Source of the DNA: Mycobacteroides chelonae
Lineage (GTDB): Bacteria; Actinomycetota; Actinomycetes; Mycobacteriales; Mycobacteriaceae
Length of the DNA stretch: 64,000 nucleotides
Direction of reading: 5' to 3'
Assembly: GCF_016767715.1 (NCBI RefSeq)
Contig: NZ_CP050145.1
Location: forward strand, 806,001-870,000
The first letter of the stretch is position 1, and the number at the start of each line of letters is the position of its first letter. Below, one piece after another: positions 48,156-56,811 of the stretch. The translations under genes were made by a program, and so were the position numbers. Below the pieces are notes generated by a model. It had not been told where the DNA came from. It saw nothing but the letters and a program-made list of their open reading frames with translations, and searched no databases.

Positions 48156-49310
48156 CTGGCGCCGCTGCTGGCGGCGCTGGTGTTGGTCACGGCGGCCTGC
48201 GCGCGGGTCGAGGCGGAAGGTGTTGCACCTCCGCCTCCCTCGCCGCCGCCGGGTGAGGTGCTTTCCGATGCGCCGTTGTCGCTGGCTCCTGATCTGGACG
48301 CGATCGCCGACGGCCACCTCATCCGCTACATGTCGACCTCCGGTACCACCGGCACCCCCACTGAGGTGACGGGTGTCGTGTTTTCACCGAAAGGTCAACC
48401 TCCACAACAAGGTTGGCCCATTGTGTCGGTGGGTCACGGCACCACCGGTCTGGATGACGAGTGCGCGGTCTCGCGTGCTCCCGATCTGCGCGGCTACATC
48501 TGGTTGGTGCGCAACCTCACCAAGCGCGGCTGGGTGGTGGCCATCACGGATTATGAGGGGCTGGGCGTACCGGGCCCGCATCCGTATCTGGAGCCGCGAT
48601 CCGAAGGATTCAACGTCGTCGACGCGGCGCGTGCCGCGATGTCGCTGATTCCCGGGTCGTCGACGACATGGGCGGCGATCGGAGCGTCCCAGGGTGGCCA
48701 GGCCACCTGGGCGGCCGCCGAGCTCGCAGGCGACTATGCCCCGGAACTGGACTTTGTGGGTGCGGCCAACCTGTCCCCGGCGGCAGATCTGACCGAGATG
48801 GCGACGCACGTCGGTGACGGACGGTACGACTGGAGCCAGCTCTCGATGATGCCCACGCTGCTCACGGGGCTGTCGGTCACGGTCCCCGAGCTGAGGCCGG
48901 AGAACTTCCTGCACGGCTCTTTTCAGGACAACCCGCACGATAAGGCGCTGCTGCTGGGATGTCATAACGGGCTGGATCCGGCGCGGGCGGCGGCCATAGG
49001 CAGATTGCGCGCCAACGATTTTCACGGCATCACCCCGCAGGATGCGGAGATCTTCGCGCGCGCGTTGAAGCGGATCTCGTTGCCGCTGGGGCCGGCTTCC
49101 GGCCCGATGCTCGTCTACGCGGGTGGGGCCGATCGGCTGATCGACGCGCGCTGGATCCACGCTGCGGTGCGGCGGGCCTGTGCATTGGGCGACACCGTCC
49201 AGGAGATCGTGGCGCCCGGTAAGGGCCATGTAGACCCCGAAGGGGAGCGGCTGGGGGTGCAGTGGATCGCGGATCGGTTTGCCGGGATCCCGCCCCCTAG
49301 TAACTGCTAG
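48156..49310 (+). CDS. Exported secretory-lipase-family (LIP) protein, start uncertain
   Basis: About 384 residues. A hydrophobic export signal (LAPLLAALVLVTAAC) with a possible lipobox cysteine is followed by the LIP/alpha-beta hydrolase domain: SVGHGTTGLDDECAV, DYEGLGVPGPHPYL, nucleophile elbow GASQGGQ (GxSxG), and GGADRLIDARW before the C-terminal GKGHVDPEG with the likely catalytic His. No ATG, GTG or TTG lies at the expected start; the coordinate given is a CTG 4 bp after the antitoxin stop. GTG 48048 inside the antitoxin gene (giving an Arg-rich N-terminus) and GTG 48180 (inside the signal) are alternatives. Confidence 0.78.
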   Translation: MAPLLAALVLVTAACARVEAEGVAPPPPSPPPGEVLSDAPLSLAPDLDAIADGHLIRYMSTSGTTGTPTEVTGVVFSPKGQPPQQGWPIVSVGHGTTGLDDECAVSRAPDLRGYIWLVRNLTKRGWVVAITDYEGLGVPGPHPYLEPRSEGFNVVDAARAAMSLIPGSSTTWAAIGASQGGQATWAAAELAGDYAPELDFVGAANLSPAADLTEMATHVGDGRYDWSQLSMMPTLLTGLSVTVPELRPENFLHGSFQDNPHDKALLLGCHNGLDPARAAAIGRLRANDFHGITPQDAEIFARALKRISLPLGPASGPMLVYAGGADRLIDARWIHAAVRRACALGDTVQEIVAPGKGHVDPEGERLGVQWIADRFAGIPPPSNC

Positions 49311-49346
49311 CCGTCTGTTGATGTCGCTCGGGTATCGTTTGCCGAC

Positions 49347-49790
49347 GTGGCAGCCAAACTGAATTCCTCCATCGATGTGCCCCTCCCTCCGCAGGAGGCC
49401 TGGGAGCACGCCTCGGATCTGCGGCGTTTCGATGAGTGGCTGAGTGTTCACACCGCGTGGCGCAGCGCGTTGCCCGAGACACTGGAAACGGGCACGGTGA
49501 TCGATTCGATCGTGTGTGTGAAGGGCATGTACAACCGGGTCAGATGGATCCTTAAGAAGTACGACCCTCCGACGGGACTGTCACTGGAGGGACAGGGCAG
49601 AGGTGGCGTGAAGGTCAAGCTCCGGGTGACGATCACCCCGAAGGGGCCGGGTTCGGTCGTCGACTTCACCCTGCATTTAGGCGGCCCCGCGATGTTCGGC
49701 CCGATCGGCGCGGTGGTGGCGGCAGCGTTGCGCAGCGACATCGACGCGTCGCTGTCGAAGTTTGTTCATGTTTTTGCATCCGCCTCGTAA
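49347..49790 (+). CDS. SRPBCC-fold protein, Rv0910-type (putative toxin partner of Rv0909 family)
   Basis: 147 residues from GTG 49347. The sequence follows the START/Bet v1-like fold seen in Rv0910: NSSIDVPLPPQEAWEHASDL, KGMYNRVRWIL, GGVKVKL, and C-terminal LHLGGPAMFGPIGAVVAAALRSDI. Rv0910 is annotated as a putative toxin paired with Rv0909, but its fold suggests hydrophobic ligand binding. Here it follows the lipase stop by 36 bp and is 1.2 kb from the antitoxin-like gene. Confidence 0.84.
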   Translation: MAAKLNSSIDVPLPPQEAWEHASDLRRFDEWLSVHTAWRSALPETLETGTVIDSIVCVKGMYNRVRWILKKYDPPTGLSLEGQGRGGVKVKLRVTITPKGPGSVVDFTLHLGGPAMFGPIGAVVAAALRSDIDASLSKFVHVFASAS

Positions 49791-49903
49791 TCGCCATTTT
49801 TTGCGTTCTACCTGCGAAAACATAAGCGACCGTTTGTGATTGGCTCCGTATCGAGTTGGTGTCGGTTGTTGGCATGCTCCCGAACAAGGAGCAATATGGA
49901 TAT

Positions 49904-50191
49904 ATGTCAATCACACGGAAGTTCATCGGAACGGTGTTCGCCGCAGGTGCTGGCGCGGTACTGATCGCTGCTGCGCCCGCCGCCGTGATGACCACCGGGG
50001 TGCCGACAACCACGTCTAACCAGGTGGTTCTTGCTGATCCCGGCGGCTCAGGCAGCGGTGACGCAGGTGGCGGCGGTGGCTGCTACAACGGCGTATGCGG
50101 CGGATGGAACCCAGGACAGGGTGGCTGGGGCCACGGCTGCTACAACGGCGTTTGTGGTGGCTGGGACGGCCAGCGCGGCTGGGGCAACTAA
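49904..50191 (+). CDS. Small secreted Gly-rich protein with two CYNGVCGGW motifs
   Basis: 95 residues from ATG 49904, with AAGGAG 13 bases upstream; an in-frame ATG at 49874 is an alternative. Sec signal: ITRKFIGTVFAAGAGAVLIAAAPAAV, cleavage probably before or near ADPGG. The mature peptide (about 50 residues) is almost only Gly, Trp, Asn and two CYNGVCGGW repeats 19 residues apart, so four cysteines in two CxxxC loops. No enzyme domain. No known family is recognised beyond resemblance to short Gly-rich secreted mycobacterial peptides. Confidence 0.7.
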   Translation: MSITRKFIGTVFAAGAGAVLIAAAPAAVMTTGVPTTTSNQVVLADPGGSGSGDAGGGGGCYNGVCGGWNPGQGGWGHGCYNGVCGGWDGQRGWGN

Positions 50192-50208
50192 GCCCTCTCG
50201 GCCGGACG

Positions 50209-51120
50209 TCAGTCCGCGAGCGGCCTAAGGGCCTGCGCCAGGGCGTCGTAGGCGTCCCGGCGAGCTGGCCCGGTGCCCAACAGGTGATCCGGCAGGATCA
50301 CCTCGTCGACACCCTCCTGTGCCCACGGTGCCATCTGCTCCGCGATGCGGTCTGCGGTGCCGTACAGCACCGGAATCGGTGATGTCGCAGCGGTTTCCGC
50401 GGCGCGTTCCTCGGACTGCGGGCTGTCGGTGACGATGATGCGGGCCTGGGTGGAACGCCAAATCGTCGCAGGATTGCGGCCGATCTTCTCGGCTGCGGCG
50501 TCCAGACGGTCCGAGACGTCACGGAACGCTCCGGGCGTGGACCACTGATTCCACTCCTGGGCGTAACGGGCGGTCAGGCCGAGCATGCGTGGCTGTGTGG
50601 CGCCGATGAGGATGGGCAGCGGGCGCTGCAACGGCTTGGGTTCGCAGATGGCCTCGGCCAGCTGGTAATACTCGCCGTTCACCGTGGTGGCTTGCTCATT
50701 GAGCAAGCCGGTAATCACTTGCAGCCCTTCGGAAAACCGGTCGACGCGCGGTCCGGGCTTGCCGAGTTCGAGCCCGTAGCGCTGGTGTTCGTTCTCTTGC
50801 CAGCCGGCGCCCAGTCCGAGCGTGAAGCGCCCCTGGCTTACGTGATCGACGGTGGCCGCCCAGTTGGCAAGCACCGCCGGATGCCGGAAGGTCATCGACA
50901 GCACTAGGGGAGCGAGCCGGATCCGTGAGGTGGCCGCGGCGAGCGCGGCAAAGATCGCGGTGGCTTCGTGGAAGTCGGTGCGCTGTTCGGCGGTGTCCGA
51001 GTGTGCCATGAAGTGGTCTGCGGCGTAGAAGGCACGCCACGATCCGCCGTCGGCGTACTGGGCGATATCCAGCAGATCTGTCCAGGATTGGTTGGTTTGT
51101 CCCCATATCGAGAAGCGCAT
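50209..51120 (-). CDS. LLM-class F420-dependent oxidoreductase
   Basis: 303 residues from the ATG at 51120 (MRFSIWGQTNQSWTDLL); upstream open frame to 51246 is antisense to the TetR gene. Luciferase-like monooxygenase fold: YAADHFMAHS, RLAPLVLSMTFRHPAVLANWAATVDHVSQGRFTLGLGAGWQENEH, and PILIGATQPRMLGLTARYA. In mycobacteria such proteins usually use coenzyme F420. Substrate unknown. Divergent from the TetR gene with a 58-bp gap holding an inverted repeat. Confidence 0.88.
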   Translation of the reverse strand: MRFSIWGQTNQSWTDLLDIAQYADGGSWRAFYAADHFMAHSDTAEQRTDFHEATAIFAALAAATSRIRLAPLVLSMTFRHPAVLANWAATVDHVSQGRFTLGLGAGWQENEHQRYGLELGKPGPRVDRFSEGLQVITGLLNEQATTVNGEYYQLAEAICEPKPLQRPLPILIGATQPRMLGLTARYAQEWNQWSTPGAFRDVSDRLDAAAEKIGRNPATIWRSTQARIIVTDSPQSEERAAETAATSPIPVLYGTADRIAEQMAPWAQEGVDEVILPDHLLGTGPARRDAYDALAQALRPLAD

Positions 51121-51139
51121 GTTTTCCAGCCTAGAGCCG

Positions 51140-51165
51140 GTGCGCATATCGCCGTTATTGCGTAC
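51140..51165. promoter_or_regulatory. Candidate TetR operator GTGCGCA-N12-TGCGTAC
   Basis: Inverted repeat with 7-bp arms (one mismatch) separated by 12 bp in the 58-bp gap between the LLM oxidoreductase and the TetR gene. TetR proteins commonly bind such a site in the divergent promoter they control. Confidence 0.45.
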
Positions 51166-51178
51166 TACCCTCGAAACG

Positions 51179-51763
51179 GTGGAGGAGCAACCAAGGGGTC
51201 GGCGGGCAGAGGTGATCGCGGCCGCTATCGAGGTGGCGGGCACCATGGGTGTCGGGGGTCTTACGTATCGCTCGGTGGATGCGGCGGCGAACGTCCCGAG
51301 CGGTACTACGTCGAATCATTTCCGTACACGTGATGCGCTGCTGCTGGGTGTCATTGTGGAGATCGAGAAGCTTCGCCGGGCCTTCTGGCGGGCGCTTGTC
51401 ACCGAGATCAATCCGACCACAGTGGCTGATCTGGTCGGCATCGGCACCGCGTACGCCAACGGGGCGGTCGGAATGATGAGTACCCGGGTGCGCGCGTACA
51501 TGGCGCTTCTCATGGAGGGATGGAGCCATCCCGAGCTGCGAGAGCCGCTGCAGCGGGGCCGGGATGCGCAGATTCCCCGCACACTGCAGCTCATGCGCAA
51601 AGTGGACCCGAAAACCCCTGAGCTGCATGCGGAAATCTTTCAGGACTATCTGACGGGCATCATCTACCAGCAGCTGGCCAACCCGTCGCCGAACTTCAAT
51701 CCGCGTCCCGGGATTGAAGCATTGCTCACCCGCCTGGTGACGCCCCAGGCAGCGCAGGAATAG
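51179..51763 (+). CDS. TetR-family transcriptional regulator
   Basis: 194 residues from GTG 51179 (EEQPRGRRAEVIAAAIEVAG); the frame is open to 51092 without a clear ribosome binding site. N-terminal helix-turn-helix: RRAEVIAAAIEVAGTMGVGGLTYRSVDAAANVPSGTTSNHF. The C-terminal ligand domain is unassigned. Probably controls the divergent LLM oxidoreductase gene. Its 3' end overlaps the convergent exporter gene by 38 bp, so the exporter may be part of the same response. Confidence 0.88.
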   Translation: MEEQPRGRRAEVIAAAIEVAGTMGVGGLTYRSVDAAANVPSGTTSNHFRTRDALLLGVIVEIEKLRRAFWRALVTEINPTTVADLVGIGTAYANGAVGMMSTRVRAYMALLMEGWSHPELREPLQRGRDAQIPRTLQLMRKVDPKTPELHAEIFQDYLTGIIYQQLANPSPNFNPRPGIEALLTRLVTPQAAQE

Positions 51764-53780
51764 GGTTCTCGCGCCAATCGGTGTCGGTGACAATTCGCCG
51801 TGAAATGCGTTCCAGCGCTGCCTGAATCTGTTCGCGGTCTGCCCGATCCTCGAAATCGGGTGTGCGGGAGAGTCGTTCAACCAAGTACTGGTTGATTGCC
51901 TCGCTGATCTTGTCGACTTCCTGGCGTCCGGAATCGGTGAGCCAGACGTGGTCGTTGGTGCGTAGGGCGTACCCGTTCTCGGTGAGCTCGTTGAAGGCGG
52001 GGGCGATGACCTCGGGCGGTATCCGGTACCACTGCGCGATTCGGGACACCTCGGCAGACCCGGTGGCGCGCAGGAAGCGGTTGGCCTGTACCAGGGCCCA
52101 CAGTGGCGCGATGGGCATCGACACACCCGCGTGTTCGCGCAGCTTGTGCAGGCCGATGTGTGGGAATCCTCGCATGGCATTGCTGATCGCGATCTCCAGC
52201 AATTTGTCTGGTGAGAACGAGTTGGGCATGCCGAAGCCCTCGCCCATATCGGCGGCGAGGGCCGAGTCGGTCCCGCGCAGCGGAACCTCTTTGAGGAACA
52301 GCGCCACGACGAATCCGATGACGGCAACAGGTGTGGCGCAGAGGAACACAAGGTCCAGTGAGTCGGCATAGGCGTTGATGACCGGTATCGCGGCATCATG
52401 TGGCAGTGCGTGCAGCGCCTGCGGTGACGCGGTGGCCTCGGGTGGCACGTTCACCGAGCTGATCTCGCGTGCAAGGAAATTGGAGAACAGTGACCCGAAT
52501 ATCGCGGCGCCGAATGAGCTGCCGATGGTGCGGAAGAACGTCACACCGGAGGTCGCGACGCCCAGATCGTCGAAACGGGCCGTGTTCTGCACGATAAGGG
52601 TGAGTACCTGCATCGAGGCGCCGATGCCTACCCCCAGAATGAGCAGATACAGCGACTGCAACAGGAAGGGCGTCGAATTGTCCATCCTGGACAGCAGCAC
52701 CAGTGCGACAGCCATGGTGGCGGTGCCGAGGACGGGATAAATCTTGTACTTGCCGGTGCGGCCCACCAGGATGCCGGTTCCGGTGGAGGTGATGAGCATG
52801 CCCGCCACCATGGGCAGGGTGCGCATACCCGACACGGTGGCCGAGACACCGTTGACGAACTGCATGAACGTCGGGAGATATGTCATCACCCCCAGCATGG
52901 CGAAGCCAACGACAAAGCTCAGCACGCAGCAGATCGTGAAGACCGGGTCGCGGAACAGCCGCGGCGGCAGGATCGGTTCGGACACATGGGATTCCACCCA
53001 GACAAACACGCCTATCGCGGCGACCGCGCTGACGAACAGTCCGATGATCACCGGTGAGGACCAGGGGTAGGTGGTGCCACCCCAGCTGGTCGCCAGCGTC
53101 AGTGCCGAGGCACCCAATCCGATGAGCACGATGCCCCAGTAGTCGATGACGGGGCGCGTCGCCTTGGCCAGAGCCGGGATGGCGGCAGCCGCGACCACGA
53201 TCACCACCACCGAGATGGGCAGGTTGATGTAGAAGGCCCAGCGCCAGCCCAGATGATCGGTGAACAGTCCGCCCAACAGCGGGCCGATCACGGTCGTCAC
53301 CCCGAAGACCGCCCCGAGCATGCCCTGATAGCGGCCGCGCTCGCGCATGGGAATGATCTCGCCGATGAGGGCGGTCGCCGTCACCATGAGTCCACCCGAG
53401 CCGAGGCCCTGGATCGCACGCGCACCGACCAACATGGCCATCGATCCGGCCATGCCGCAGAGCAGTGATCCGGCCGCGAAGATGACGATGCAGGCGATGA
53501 AGACTGCGCGCCGTCCGAAGAGATCACCGAACTTGCCCATGACGGCTGTGGCCACGGTGGAGGCCAGCAGATAGCTGGTGACCACCCACGACTGGTGTCC
53601 GGCATCTCCGAGATCGGCGACGACGGTGGGCAGGGCCGTAGCGACAATGGTGCCGTCCAGCGCGGCCAGGAGCATCCCGAGCAGGACCGCGACGAAGATG
53701 AGGTTGCGGCGCTGCACGCTGATCATGGAGCTCGCGGCTTCCTGATCGACTGTTTCGGGCTCAGGTGACTGCGTAGACAT
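51726..53780 (-). CDS. DHA2-family MFS exporter with a C-terminal winged-helix-like domain (Rv1877-like)
   Basis: 684 residues. The first ~520 residues are a 14-helix DHA2 exporter: LDGTIVATALPTVVADLG in TM1, GKFGDLFGRRAVF (motif A), GARAIQGLGSGGLMVTATAL, and motif C in FGVTTVIGPLLGGLFTDHLGWRWAFYINLP. The C-terminal ~150 residues are not a transporter extension: SRIAQWYRIPPEVIAPAFNELTENGYALRTNDHVWLTDSGRQEVDKI reads like a winged helix of the MarR type, flanked by helical DKLLEIAISNAMRG. Size and architecture resemble Rv1877. The cytoplasmic domain could be a regulatory or interaction module. Convergent with the TetR gene. Confidence 0.85.
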   Translation of the reverse strand: MSTQSPEPETVDQEAASSMISVQRRNLIFVAVLLGMLLAALDGTIVATALPTVVADLGDAGHQSWVVTSYLLASTVATAVMGKFGDLFGRRAVFIACIVIFAAGSLLCGMAGSMAMLVGARAIQGLGSGGLMVTATALIGEIIPMRERGRYQGMLGAVFGVTTVIGPLLGGLFTDHLGWRWAFYINLPISVVVIVVAAAAIPALAKATRPVIDYWGIVLIGLGASALTLATSWGGTTYPWSSPVIIGLFVSAVAAIGVFVWVESHVSEPILPPRLFRDPVFTICCVLSFVVGFAMLGVMTYLPTFMQFVNGVSATVSGMRTLPMVAGMLITSTGTGILVGRTGKYKIYPVLGTATMAVALVLLSRMDNSTPFLLQSLYLLILGVGIGASMQVLTLIVQNTARFDDLGVATSGVTFFRTIGSSFGAAIFGSLFSNFLAREISSVNVPPEATASPQALHALPHDAAIPVINAYADSLDLVFLCATPVAVIGFVVALFLKEVPLRGTDSALAADMGEGFGMPNSFSPDKLLEIAISNAMRGFPHIGLHKLREHAGVSMPIAPLWALVQANRFLRATGSAEVSRIAQWYRIPPEVIAPAFNELTENGYALRTNDHVWLTDSGRQEVDKISEAINQYLVERLSRTPDFEDRADREQIQAALERISRRIVTDTDWRENPIPALPGASPGG

Positions 53781-53830
53781 CGTTACCCACTCTAAGGTAT
53801 TCGATTTGCCATGCGCCTATTCTTGCCCAC

Positions 53831-54727
53831 ATGGCCGATGGGCCCAGTACAAGACGTAGTTCGATAGTTGCTGCGTTGCCAAGGGTGTTTCCGCACCTTC
53901 ATATCGAGCCGGTCGGATCGGATGCGCCAGGCCTTCCGCAGGCGTGGCGAGGTATCGCGTCGTTGTCCGGACGCGAGGCGGTGAGAGAAGCACTGGTGTT
54001 GTGGCGTGAGGTGGTGCCGGACGGCTTCCTCCGCTTGATCGGACTGCTGGATGCGCACTGTGCCGACGTCGTGGTGGTTCGTGTGAGCGGTAAGGAGGCA
54101 GAGTTCTCAAGCCTCGCCCTGATGTACGCCATCGCGGGGAGTGGGCATCCGGAGTCTGATTGGCAATTCCGGTTTGGGCTAGCCCCTGTGGATGATTCCG
54201 CTGCGCGAGGCCGTGTTGGTGTGAACTGGGCTCGGCAAGTGGTCTTCATACCCGCGCTTGAACGGTTCGGTGCCTGGCAGGCGGTCAATGTCGTGGTGAG
54301 ACCGGTCATCTGGGAGCGGATACCGCGTGGCCTCCGTCGCATCTATACGGACCTGCACAACGGCTTCCTTGAGACATTGCACGGTGACGACCGCGGTCTG
54401 GTCGCCATCGAAAGTCTGTGCACCATCGACAACTTCTACAAACATGACGACTTCGCCGGCGACTTCTGGGTCAGTGCGATGGGTGCCGACGGACAACTCA
54501 TCCTGCCGCGAGACCAATGGCCCGACCTGGTTGATCTCCTCCGTATCGCAACTGTGCAGTGGCGTGGATGGTTGTGTGTAGATATCGGCGACGCCGATTC
54601 TGGGCGGGTGTGGGAGCTGTGGCACCGTGATGGGCTTGAACGCGGGAGCGGCGACCTTTTCACGCGTCTGGATGACTTGTTGGTCGGGTCCTTCCACGCG
54701 CTTCCCGGTGGGTGGGAACGCATGTGA
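53831..54727 (+). CDS. Hypothetical protein, possibly SMI1/KNR4 (SUKH)-like
   Basis: 298 residues, no family recognised with confidence. No signal peptide or membrane segment. The C-terminal ~70 residues ([22 protein letters not shown], then [15 protein letters not shown]) resemble the end of SUKH/SMI1-KNR4 domains, where a Trp-rich hydrophobic strand is followed by an acidic loop and an F..LLxSF helix. SUKH proteins are immunity proteins of contact-dependent toxins in many bacteria; this link is a weak pattern match. Divergent from the exporter (50 bp). Confidence 0.55.
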   Translation: MADGPSTRRSSIVAALPRVFPHLHIEPVGSDAPGLPQAWRGIASLSGREAVREALVLWREVVPDGFLRLIGLLDAHCADVVVVRVSGKEAEFSSLALMYAIAGSGHPESDWQFRFGLAPVDDSAARGRVGVNWARQVVFIPALERFGAWQAVNVVVRPVIWERIPRGLRRIYTDLHNGFLETLHGDDRGLVAIESLCTIDNFYKHDDFAGDFWVSAMGADGQLILPRDQWPDLVDLLRIATVQWRGWLCVDIGDADSGRVWELWHRDGLERGSGDLFTRLDDLLVGSFHALPGGWERM

Positions 54728-54806
54728 GCAGCGGCCGTACTCCCACTCGCGACCTGGGTGTAACGTACGTCACAGGGCTCGCATCGATGACCGACAGGAG
54801 CAGGCA

Positions 54807-56323
<1,517 letters not shown>

Positions 56324-56324
<1 letters not shown>

Positions 56325-56710
56325 TGATCCCCCGCGTCGAGCTCACTGCGGCGGCGGCCGAGCTGTTGGCTTCGCTGGTGGCTCGACATGGGCCTGTGAT
56401 GTTCCACCAGTCAGGCGGCTGCTGTGACGGCAGCGCGCCGATGTGTTACTTGCGCGGAGAATTTCGTGTGGGTGCCTCGGATGTGTTGCTCGGCGAGGTT
56501 AGCGGGGGTACACCGTTCTGGATGAGCGCCGACCAGTTCGAGTACTGGTCACATACACATTTGACGGTGGACGTGGTGCCTGGGCGAGGGTCTGGATTTT
56601 CGCTGGAGGCGCCGGAGGGGGTGCGTTTCCTTATCCGGTCGAGGTTGTTCACCGATGACGAGGTGCTCGCGTTGGCGAATCAGCCGGTCAGGACCGGCGC
56701 CGACGGTTAA
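56324..56710 (+). CDS. DUF779 family protein
   Basis: 128 residues, ATG overlapping the ALDH stop. Conserved features of DUF779 are visible: MFHQSGGCCDGSAPMCYL with three closely spaced cysteines, and EYWSHTHLTVDVVPGRG. The constant coupling to ALDH genes suggests an accessory or regulatory role for the dehydrogenase; the Cys pair may bind metal or sense redox state. Mechanism unknown. Confidence 0.86.
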
Positions 56711-56811
56711 GGCGCTGCCGATTCCTTCGTGTTGTCGGTTGCCCGCAGAGGTAGTAGTTTGCCCTTGTCGGAGGCTGTCTGGTCGGGTCGGTCGTAGGGG
56801 AGTGTCATCCA

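Noticed and set aside
47882..48322. Extended methyltransferase reading opposite the antitoxin and lipase genes
   Set aside because: The extension is antisense low-complexity sequence; the family N-terminus begins near 47881.
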